Shown: in pieces, positions 1 to 4,999 of the stretch
Numbering within the stretch: the stretch's first letter is position 1
Layout of the letters: each line of letters opens with the position of its first letter
DNA from: Chloroflexota bacterium
GTDB taxonomy: Bacteria; Chloroflexota; UBA5177; JANWHV01
Assembly (NCBI GenBank): GCA_025450375.1
Contig: JANWHO010000356.1
Span: 1-6,649, forward strand
Length of the DNA stretch: 6,649 nucleotides
Direction of reading: 5' to 3'
Notes under the pieces: model-generated
The model's database searches: none
What the model was told of the DNA's origin: nothing
What the model saw: only the letters and a program-made list of their open reading frames with translations
Made by a program: the position numbers and the translations under genes

Positions 1-1
1 A

Positions 2-1117
2 CTGGAAACCACCAACGAGGAGTTGAAAGTCCGCAACCTGGAAACGCGGGCCCTGGCTGATTCGGTGGAGGCGCAGCGCACCCGGCTCGAGTCCGTGCTG
101 GAGAGCATGGGCGACGCCGTGGCGGCCCTCGACCCAGCGGGCAACGTGATCTTGAGCAATACCGTGTTTAAGGAAATCTTCGGTGAAACTGGACACGATT
201 TCTTAGCGCAAGACCCGGAGGGACGGCCGATCCCGGACGAGGAGCACCCGGCGGCCCGCCTCCGCCGGGGGGAGATCTTCAGGATGGAGTTCACCTTGCC
301 TGGCCCGGACGATTCACGACGCTGGTACGAGGCAATCGGGCGGCCGAGTGGGGGCCGGGCCCAATCGGGCGACGCGGTGCTGGTGATCCACGATATTACC
401 GACCGCACCCTGCGGCTGGTTCAGGATCAGTTCCTCGCCCTGGCTGCCCATGAACTCCGCACCCCGCTCACCGCGCTCCTGGGCAGCCTGGATCTGCTAG
501 ACCGCCGAGCCCGGCGCGCGAGCGAACCCGATCAACTGGCCGAGTCCGCCGGCATGGCCCACGATGCCGGGCTCAAACTGCAGCGTTTGGTGAACGATCT
601 AGTCGATGTGGGCCGGCTCACCAATGGGAAGCTCCGGCTCGCCTTCGTGCCTACCGACCTGGCCGCCATCACCCGCGAGGCGGTCGAGATGGCACGGGGT
701 ACGGAGGGCGAGTACCCACTAGGGCTGGAAGGAGCGGACGGTCCACTGATGGCGCGGGGCGACGCCGTGCGCCTCCGCCAGGTGCTGCTCAATCTCCTGA
801 ACAACGCCATCATCCACGCGCCGGGCGCGCCGATCGCGGTGCGCGTACGCCGTGATGACGGCGTGGCCGAGATTCAGATCTCCGACCAAGGGCCCGGGAT
901 CGCCCCCGAGGCGCTGCCTCATCTGTTCAACCGCTTCTTCCAGGCGACCTCTACCGAGCCGGCGTCCTCCACCGGGATGGGGCTCGGACTCTACATTGCC
1001 CGTGAGATCGTGGACGCGCATGGCGGCGATATCGCGGTAGCCTCCTCGGTGGGCGAGGGAGCCACCTTTACGGTGCGCCTGCCGCTGATGGAGGAAGGGG
1101 AAGGGAGCGGTTCCTGA
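2..1117 (+). CDS. PAS-domain sensor histidine kinase, 5'-truncated by the window edge (C-terminal part of a probable CheB/CheR-PAS-kinase hybrid)
   Basis: This is a sensor kinase that would autophosphorylate on His and pass the phosphate to a receiver protein. The frame is open to the left edge, and the first residues read LETTNEELKVRNLE, the repeat-like coiled linker usually found after CheR in CheB/CheR-PAS proteins, so the true start lies off the window. A TTG at position 23 could serve as a start only by chance; I number from it. A PAS-like domain spans about residues 22-125. The H-box follows (AAHELRTPLTALLGSL, phospho-acceptor His143), then an N-box (NLLNNA, Asn257/Asn261), G1 (DQGPGI, Asp288) and G2 (GMGLGL, 318-323), all intact. 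The protein ends right after the ATPase domain with no attached receiver and no membrane segment in the visible part, so it is probably cytoplasmic here. The single-domain regulator at 2503 is a plausible partner. The kinase assignment is secure; the CheB/CheR portion is inferred from the linker. Confidence 0.93.
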   Translation: METTNEELKVRNLETRALADSVEAQRTRLESVLESMGDAVAALDPAGNVILSNTVFKEIFGETGHDFLAQDPEGRPIPDEEHPAARLRRGEIFRMEFTLPGPDDSRRWYEAIGRPSGGRAQSGDAVLVIHDITDRTLRLVQDQFLALAAHELRTPLTALLGSLDLLDRRARRASEPDQLAESAGMAHDAGLKLQRLVNDLVDVGRLTNGKLRLAFVPTDLAAITREAVEMARGTEGEYPLGLEGADGPLMARGDAVRLRQVLLNLLNNAIIHAPGAPIAVRVRRDDGVAEIQISDQGPGIAPEALPHLFNRFFQATSTEPASSTGMGLGLYIAREIVDAHGGDIAVASSVGEGATFTVRLPLMEEGEGSGS

Positions 1118-1135
1118 AACATAGATGGCCGTGGA

Positions 1136-1188
1136 GGGCCTCCGACCGCGGTCGTTCGTTCCCGCCATCCGATCGCGGTCGGAGGCCC
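1136..1188. terminator. Long GC-rich inverted repeat between convergent genes, probable bidirectional terminator
   Basis: The arms 1136-1150 and 1174-1188 are perfectly complementary over 15 bp (GGGCCTCCGACCGCG and its reverse complement). In plus-strand RNA the stem extends inward to 1154/1170 through one G-U pair, leaving a loop of about 15 bases. It lies between the kinase stop (1117) and the CheB stop (1207), so it could end transcription from both sides. There is no U-run after either arm, so it is not a textbook intrinsic terminator; it may instead block read-through or protect 3' ends. Confidence 0.65.
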
Positions 1189-1206
1189 GTCCACCAGGGA
1201 TCGCTG

Positions 1207-2223
1207 TTACGCCGGCTCGTCCATGGCGCCTTCCTCGGAATCCTCCAGGGAAGCGTGGGCGGCGTAGAGTAGGTGGTTCATCTGAGACAGCCGTTCCTCC
1301 GCGTCCCGCGCCCGCGCCTCGAAGCGGCGGGACGCCAGATGATCCTGCCGTTCGTCCGCCTCCAGGGCCAGCCGGCGGAGGAGGATGCCACGCTCGTTCA
1401 CGGTGGTGACGGCGCTGGAAAGCGCCCATTGGGTGGCGGCCGTCTGCGCGGCCAGTACGCTCTGGGGTGAGTAGGTGTGGCCGATCTGACAGCGGAATCG
1501 CAGCAGGGTTCCTTCGCGCAGTTCCGAGAGGACGCCGTTACACTCTGGGCAGGAAAATCGGGTGGGGATGCCTACATGGTCGTTAATTTCGTCGAACGGT
1601 CTCTCAGCACCGAACTCTGGCGCCGTCTCCATGTCTCCGTCCTCCATCGTTCGTCGGGTCGCCTTCGCCGCCAACCGGGCAAGGAGCGGCCCCATCTCGG
1701 CCAGCGATACCGTGTAATCGACCGCGACGTAGGCCAGGGCGCTCTTCGGCATGCTCGGCGCTAGCGCCTCGGCCGGATCCTGGACCACCGCCAGGCCGCC
1801 GCGTGCCTTGATGGTCAGGAGCCCGGCCGTCCCATCATCAAGCATACCACTCAGGACCACGCCGATGGCACGACGTCCATAGGCACGGGCCGCGCTGCGG
1901 AACAAGGGATCAATGGCGGGCCGGAATCCGTTCTCCCTGGACCCCTCCACCACATGCATGTGGGCCCGCGCCACCAGCAGATGATGGCCGGCGGGCGCCA
2001 CGTAGATCCTCCCCGCCTGGATGACACCGCCATCCGAGACCTCGGCGACCGGGAGATTGCCGGCCCGGCGCAGGATGTCGGGTAGGAAGCTCGGACGCGC
2101 GGTGGTGTGGAGAACGACGAACACGGCGGCGGGGAGATCGGGCGGCAGCCCAGCGGCAAGGGTGGTCAGCGCCTCGACTCCGCCCATTGACGCACCCACG
2201 ACAATTATGGCATGGTCCGCCAT
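1207..2223 (-). CDS. cheB: Stand-alone CheB-type protein-glutamate methylesterase, receiver-less, with C-terminal Cys/His cluster
   Basis: CheB enzymes hydrolyse methyl-glutamate esters (and deamidate glutamine) on chemoreceptors. From ATG 2223 the protein is 338 aa and starts directly in the catalytic domain. The family triad is visible: Ser12 in VVGASMGG, His39 in VVLHTT, and Asp130 in SGMLDDGTAGL. The N-terminal receiver domain of classical CheB is absent. After about residue 190 comes a linker, then FSCPECNGVL (Cys226, Cys229) and RFRCQIGHTYS (Cys246, His250), a pattern suited to zinc binding, followed by a charged helical, probably coiled-coil tail (about 270-330). A TTG 33 bases upstream (2256) is also in frame, but the ATG has a well-placed AAGGA and begins at the conserved first beta strand. 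The gene converges on the kinase and diverges from the response regulator. No receptor gene is visible, so its target may not be a chemoreceptor. The family is certain; the substrate is inferred and unknown. Confidence 0.92.
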   Translation of the reverse strand: MADHAIIVVGASMGGVEALTTLAAGLPPDLPAAVFVVLHTTARPSFLPDILRRAGNLPVAEVSDGGVIQAGRIYVAPAGHHLLVARAHMHVVEGSRENGFRPAIDPLFRSAARAYGRRAIGVVLSGMLDDGTAGLLTIKARGGLAVVQDPAEALAPSMPKSALAYVAVDYTVSLAEMGPLLARLAAKATRRTMEDGDMETAPEFGAERPFDEINDHVGIPTRFSCPECNGVLSELREGTLLRFRCQIGHTYSPQSVLAAQTAATQWALSSAVTTVNERGILLRRLALEADERQDHLASRRFEARARDAEERLSQMNHLLYAAHASLEDSEEGAMDEPA

Positions 2224-2227
2224 CGCG

Positions 2228-2234
2228 CTTCCTT
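2228..2234 (-). promoter_or_regulatory. Ribosome binding site that decides the CheB start
   Basis: The minus strand reads AAGGAAG. The AAGGA core (2230-2234) ends six bases before the ATG at 2223, which supports that ATG over the in-frame TTG at 2256. Confidence 0.7.
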
Positions 2235-2369
2235 TTCTCCCCGCGGGGGCTGACAAACTGGGAGTATTCCTGTAGTGTACATCCCTGGGCCCAACAAGAT
2301 CGCGGGGCGTGCATGGGACGGTTGCCCTAGTTCTTCTTCCCCCCCTGGGTCAATCGTTTAGCTGGCGTG

Positions 2370-2379
2370 TGAGCGCTCA
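2370..2379. repeat. 10-bp perfect palindrome, possible operator
   Basis: TGAGCGCTCA is its own reverse complement. With the two preceding bases it reads TGTGAGCGCTCA, identical to 12 consecutive bases of the artificial symmetric lac operator, so a LacI/GalR-type repressor site is conceivable. It lies just upstream of the -10-like TATATG at 2381, where a bound repressor would block transcription towards the response regulator. No LacI-type gene is visible, and a 10-bp palindrome can arise by chance. Confidence 0.35.
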
Positions 2380-2386
2380 ATATATG

Positions 2387-2479
2387 TCACTCTTGTGGAG
2401 TGAGTGAAAATGGCGCATATCGATTCTGGAGAGATGGCTGGGCATGCCACACGGGGCACACCCCTATGTTCTCACTCCA
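2387..2479. repeat. TCACTC/GAGTGA inverted repeats in the response-regulator leader
   Basis: TCACTC at 2387-2392 and GAGTGA at 2398-2403 form a small inverted repeat with a 5-base loop. A second, longer pair is TGGAGTGAG at 2396-2404 and CTCACTCCA at 2471-2479, a perfect 9-bp inverted repeat 66 bases apart that ends 23 bases before the regulator's ATG. The two pairings share the middle element, so they are mutually exclusive in RNA. They could be regulator-binding half sites or alternative leader structures; no function is shown. Confidence 0.4.
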
Positions 2480-2491
2480 GTGCGGTCTAAA

Positions 2492-2499
2492 GGGAGGGG
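2492..2499 (+). promoter_or_regulatory. Strong Shine-Dalgarno of the response regulator
   Basis: GGGAGGGG contains GGAGG (2493-2497) five bases before the ATG at 2503. This fixes the start and suggests efficient translation. Confidence 0.8.
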
Positions 2500-2502
2500 A
2501 CA

Positions 2503-2949
2503 ATGCCTAAGGGAACCGTACTCTTGGTAGACGACGACCGGACGCTGCTCAAACTGATTCGGTTGCTGCTTGAGGACGAACAGTATGAGGTGAGCATCGC
2601 GAACGGCGACGATGTTCTCGCGGTCGCGCGGACCCAGCAACCAGACGTCATTCTGCTTGACGTGCGAATGCCGGGGATCGGCGGCGTGGGAATCAGCCGC
2701 CAATTGCGCGATGATGAAGAAACGCGTCATATCCCGATCATCGGGATAACCGCTGATCTGGCCCGTGGCATCCGGGAAGGAATGATCGCCGACGAATGGA
2801 TTGGCAAGCCATTTGACGTCGAACGCCTGTACCAAGGAGTAGCCCGCTGGATTGGGAAGGCATCCTCCGCGTCCCAAGCGGGCTCGTCGGCCGGATCGCT
2901 AGCGATCAAGGCGGCTGAACCGCCCGCCGAGGCGGGGGCCTCCGGCTGA
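2503..2949 (+). CDS. Single-domain response regulator (CheY-like receiver)
   Basis: A 148-aa receiver that would take phosphate from a histidine kinase. The fold's landmarks are all present: the acidic pocket Asp10-Asp12 in VLLVDDDRTLL, phospho-acceptor Asp53 in VILLDVRMPG, the switch Thr83 in IIGITAD, and Lys102 in DEWIGKPF. The receiver ends near residue 119. The remaining roughly 29 residues are rich in Ala, Ser, Gly and Pro with no DNA-binding or enzymatic domain, so output must be by protein contact or by acting as a phosphorelay intermediate. The ATG follows a strong Shine-Dalgarno. It sits divergent from CheB and close to a histidine kinase that has no receiver of its own in the visible part, making that kinase the natural candidate partner (inference). 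The downstream end overlaps a hairpin. Confidence 0.93.
   Translation: MPKGTVLLVDDDRTLLKLIRLLLEDEQYEVSIANGDDVLAVARTQQPDVILLDVRMPGIGGVGISRQLRDDEETRHIPIIGITADLARGIREGMIADEWIGKPFDVERLYQGVARWIGKASSASQAGSSAGSLAIKAAEPPAEAGASG
2894..2907. repeat. 14-bp perfect palindrome inside the response-regulator tail
   Basis: GATCGCTAGCGATC is a perfect palindrome within the codons for the Ala/Ser-rich tail. It has no loop, so it would act as a double-stranded protein site rather than an RNA hairpin, if it does anything. It may be chance in a low-complexity coding tail. Confidence 0.45.
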
Positions 2950-2959
2950 GACCGGAGGC
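2938..2959. terminator. Hairpin over the response-regulator stop codon, probable bidirectional terminator
   Basis: GCCTCCGG (2938-2945) pairs with CCGGAGGC (2952-2959) across the 6-base loop CTGAGA, which contains part of the TGA stop at 2947-2949. It lies between the plus-strand regulator and the convergent transaminase, whose stop is at 2985. A second small GC hairpin (CCCGCC at 2923-2928 with GGCGGG at 2931-2936) precedes it. No U-tract follows on either strand, so efficiency as an intrinsic terminator is uncertain. Confidence 0.6.
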
Positions 2960-2960
2960 T

Positions 2961-2978
2961 CTGCCGTCCCTGCCGTCC
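2961..2978. repeat. Tandem 9-bp direct repeat
   Basis: CTGCCGTCC occurs twice, head to tail, in the short space between the hairpin at 2938-2959 and the transaminase stop codon. It is probably a small replication-slippage duplication; no function is evident. Confidence 0.6.
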
Positions 2979-2984
2979 GACCCG

Positions 2985-4358
2985 CTACCGAGCGGCCGCC
3001 CGCAGCGAGTCGTCGAGAATGGCCACGATTCGTTCCACCTGGGCCTCGCTGGTGATCAGCGGCGGGGCGATGCAGAGTGTGTCGCCAATCGGAAACTCGC
3101 CGCGGGCTCCGCCTCGGTTGCGGATGAAGAGTCCGCGCTGGCGGGCCTCACCCGCTACTTTGTTGCCAAGCCCGATCGCCGGGGCACGGGTGGCGCGGTC
3201 ATCCACCAGCTCCACGCCGCACATCATCCCCAGGCCGCGAATGTCGCCCACTGCTTGATGGGCGGAGAGGGTGCGCAAACCTTCGAGAAGGCGAGCGCCC
3301 GTTCGCGCCGCGCGCTCGCACAGCCCTTCACCTTCCATGAGTTCCAGGTTGCGGAGGCCCACCGCGCAACAGGTTGGATGGCCTGAGTAGGTCGCGGCGT
3401 GGGTGAACTTCATGTCGGCGGGGGCATTGTTCAGGGCCTCGTGGACGCGGTCGGAAAGAATAATCCCGCCCAGGGGCAGGTAGGCGCTGGTTACGCCCTT
3501 GGCGAAGGAGACGATATCCGGCACCACGTTCCAGTGGTCGAGCGCGAACCATTTCCCGGTGCGCCCGAAGCCGGTGATGATCTCGTCCGCGATCAGCAAC
3601 ACCTGATGTTTGTCACAGATCTCCCGGAGGCGCGGCCAGTACGTCGCGGGAGGCACGATGACCCCGCCCGCGCCGAGGACAGGCTCCGCGATCACCGCCG
3701 CCACCGTCTCGGGGCCCTCGCGGAGGATTGCCTGTTCGATCGCGTCGGCGGCTTCGATGCCGGGGTCGCCCGTGCCCCCACCGTAATCCGCCCAGCGGTA
3801 GGGATAGGGAGGGGCCACCTGGATGAAGTTGGGCACAAGGGGCGCGAACATTTTGTGATACATGGCCATGCCGGTGGCGCTGGCCGCCGCCATCGTGACC
3901 CCGTGGTACCCATGGACGCGGGAGATGAACTTGATCTTGTCCGGCTGGCCTTGCAGCTTCCAGAAGTAGCGGGCGGTCTTGAAAGCTGATTCATTGGATT
4001 CGGCGCCGCCGGTGGTAAAGTACACCGCGCTCATGTTGGGGTAGCAGAGTTCCACCAACTTGGCGGCTAGCCGCACCGCGGGTTCATTGGTGGCCCCCAC
4101 GTAATTGGTGACAAAGGCCAACTTGGTCATCTGTTCGGCGGCCGCCTCGGCCAGTTCGCGCCTGCCATGGCCTATATTCACGTTCCACAAGCACGAAAGG
4201 CCGTCGATGTATTCCTTGCCGTCCATGTCGACAAGCAGCGCCCCTTCCCCACGGGCGAAGGCGATAGGATGCTGATGGTCGGCGGGATACTGCAAGGGAT
4301 GGATAAGGTGCGCGCGGTCCTCGGCCAGGACCGCGCCGGTGAGCATCTGCGTTGTCAT
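2985..4358 (-). CDS. Class III PLP-dependent aminotransferase (omega-amino acid:pyruvate transaminase type)
   Basis: A 457-aa fold-type I transaminase that moves an amino group, usually from an omega-amino acid or amine to pyruvate. Visible landmarks are GLSCLWNVNIGHGR (53-66; Trp58 in the substrate-pocket position), the cofactor-phosphate loop TTGGAESNES (115-124), GYHG (150-153, ring-stacking Tyr151), AEPVLGAGGVIVPPATYWP (224-242), LLIADEIITGFGRTG with PLP-pyridine Asp258, SFAKG with Schiff-base Lys287, and TYSGHP (323-328). FIRNRG near the C-terminus carries Arg413, a candidate for the carboxylate-binding flipping Arg. The overall pattern resembles the Chromobacterium-type omega-transaminase. 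The ATG at 4358 is preceded by GGGAG six bases upstream. The frame stays open to 4964, but that extension overlaps the thioesterase and is not coding. It is likely the last gene of the minus-strand operon. The exact substrate (beta-alanine, GABA, putrescine, taurine or an aromatic amine) cannot be read from sequence. Confidence 0.92.
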   Translation of the reverse strand: MTTQMLTGAVLAEDRAHLIHPLQYPADHQHPIAFARGEGALLVDMDGKEYIDGLSCLWNVNIGHGRRELAEAAAEQMTKLAFVTNYVGATNEPAVRLAAKLVELCYPNMSAVYFTTGGAESNESAFKTARYFWKLQGQPDKIKFISRVHGYHGVTMAAASATGMAMYHKMFAPLVPNFIQVAPPYPYRWADYGGGTGDPGIEAADAIEQAILREGPETVAAVIAEPVLGAGGVIVPPATYWPRLREICDKHQVLLIADEIITGFGRTGKWFALDHWNVVPDIVSFAKGVTSAYLPLGGIILSDRVHEALNNAPADMKFTHAATYSGHPTCCAVGLRNLELMEGEGLCERAARTGARLLEGLRTLSAHQAVGDIRGLGMMCGVELVDDRATRAPAIGLGNKVAGEARQRGLFIRNRGGARGEFPIGDTLCIAPPLITSEAQVERIVAILDDSLRAAAR

Positions 4359-4364
4359 TTCCGG

Positions 4365-4369
4365 CTCCC
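4365..4369 (-). promoter_or_regulatory. Ribosome binding site fixing the transaminase start
   Basis: The minus strand reads GGGAG six bases before the ATG at 4358. This supports the 457-aa protein rather than the 659-aa reading that begins at 4964. Confidence 0.65.
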
Positions 4370-4429
4370 ATTTCCTTCGATCATTGCGGTTGTCCGTAGG
4401 GGCACCGCCTTGGATGCGTCCTAAGCATA

Positions 4430-4930
4430 TTAGCCTAACTCCGGCGCGCGAGCACGGGCGCGCTGCCGAGCCTCCTTGCGCGCCGTTTGTCTGTGGGTGG
4501 CATCGATCAAGCGCCGTCGATCCTCGTCCGTCTCGGGAATGAGGATCGGCACCGTGGTGGGCTGGCCCTCTTCGTCCAGGGCGACAAAGACGAAGTAGGC
4601 GGAGGCGACATGCCGAACCTCGCCCATGCGGATTTTTTCGGCCTCGATGCGGACACCCACCTCCAGGCTCGATCGTCCCGCCAGGTTGACCGAGGCCATC
4701 ACGTGGACCAGATCCCCCACATATACGGGGGCCACGAAATCCATCCCGTCCACGCGGGCGGTCACCACGCGACTGCGGCAGTGGCGGATCGCCGCCACCG
4801 CCGCCGCCGTATCGGCGAACTTCATGATTGTGCCGCCATGGACGTTCGCGTCGGCGTTGGCGTCCTCCGGCAGCATCACCTGGCTCATCGTGGTCCGCGA
4901 GGCGGATACAGTCCGCTCGATCCTCTCCAC
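4430..4930 (-). CDS. Hotdog-fold acyl-CoA thioesterase (ACOT7/YkhA-like)
   Basis: A 166-aa single hotdog domain predicted to hydrolyse acyl-CoA to free acid and CoA in the cytoplasm. The stretch VMLPEDANADANVHGGTIMK (18-37) closely matches the first-domain signature of the ACOT7/BACH family. Asn25 occupies the catalytic Asn position, and Asp40 (KFADTAAAV) the acidic position on the central helix. The motif ARVDGMDFVAPVYVGDLV (58-75) and the later beta strands fit the rest of the fold. The family works as hexamers or as tandem-domain trimers, so this single-domain form should oligomerise. The last roughly 30 residues are rich in Arg and Ala and look disordered. The start is GTG 4930, chosen for the well-placed AGGGG; an in-frame ATG at residue 15 has no Shine-Dalgarno. 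It lies 69 bases after the DUF885 gene and 71 before the transaminase on the same strand, which suggests co-transcription. Chain-length preference is unknown. Confidence 0.9.
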   Translation of the reverse strand: MERIERTVSASRTTMSQVMLPEDANADANVHGGTIMKFADTAAAVAAIRHCRSRVVTARVDGMDFVAPVYVGDLVHVMASVNLAGRSSLEVGVRIEAEKIRMGEVRHVASAYFVFVALDEEGQPTTVPILIPETDEDRRRLIDATHRQTARKEARQRARARAPELG

Positions 4931-4936
4931 CTTCCG

Positions 4937-4945
4937 CCCCTCTCC
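4937..4945 (-). promoter_or_regulatory. Ribosome binding site supporting the GTG start of the thioesterase
   Basis: The minus strand reads GGAGAGGGG, ending six bases before GTG 4930. No comparable site precedes the in-frame ATG at 4888. Confidence 0.6.
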
Positions 4946-4999
4946 ATTCCCGCGACCGGAGCACTACCCGGCTGTGAGGATACCACCGCGGACCTCAGT

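Larger units (their letters stand above)
2224..2502. promoter_or_regulatory. Divergent intergenic region between CheB (minus) and the response regulator (plus)
   Basis: This 279-base spacer must hold the promoter of the response regulator, and probably that of CheB. I find no believable small gene in it. It is visibly less GC-rich than the flanking genes around 2350-2425. Weak plus-strand promoter-like elements are TATATG at 2381-2386 (four of six matches to a -10 box), and TTGTGG at 2393-2398 followed at normal spacing by CATATC at 2416-2421. On the minus strand TACACT (complement of 2274-2279) could be a -10 box for CheB but lacks a good -35. The region also holds the palindrome at 2370-2379 and the inverted repeats between 2387 and 2479. 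The promoter positions are suggestions only. Confidence 0.5.

Noticed and set aside
719..1429. 236-aa minus-strand frame across the kinase 3' end and the CheB 3' end
   Set aside because: It runs through two convergent conserved genes and the inverted repeat, and has a low-complexity Arg/Gly/Pro translation.
2224..2256. Extended CheB start at the TTG codon
   Set aside because: The added residues are not conserved CheB sequence, and the ATG at 2223 has a better ribosome site.
2464..2877. 137-aa minus-strand frame opposite the response regulator
   Set aside because: It is a complementary shadow of a receiver domain whose phosphorylation residues are all intact on the plus strand.
3399..3989. 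196-aa plus-strand frame inside the transaminase gene
   Set aside because: It is antisense to a strongly conserved catalytic region including the PLP lysine; the translation is rich in Gly, Arg, Asp and His and has no domain.
4386..4408. GCGGT/ACCGC inverted repeat between thioesterase and transaminase
   Set aside because: Only five base pairs with a 13-base loop and no U-run; expected by chance at this GC content.
4359..4964. N-terminal extension of the transaminase to a 659-aa protein
   Set aside because: The extra 200 residues are Arg/Gly/Pro-rich, match no transaminase domain and lie in another frame of the well-supported thioesterase. The ATG at 4358 has its own ribosome site.
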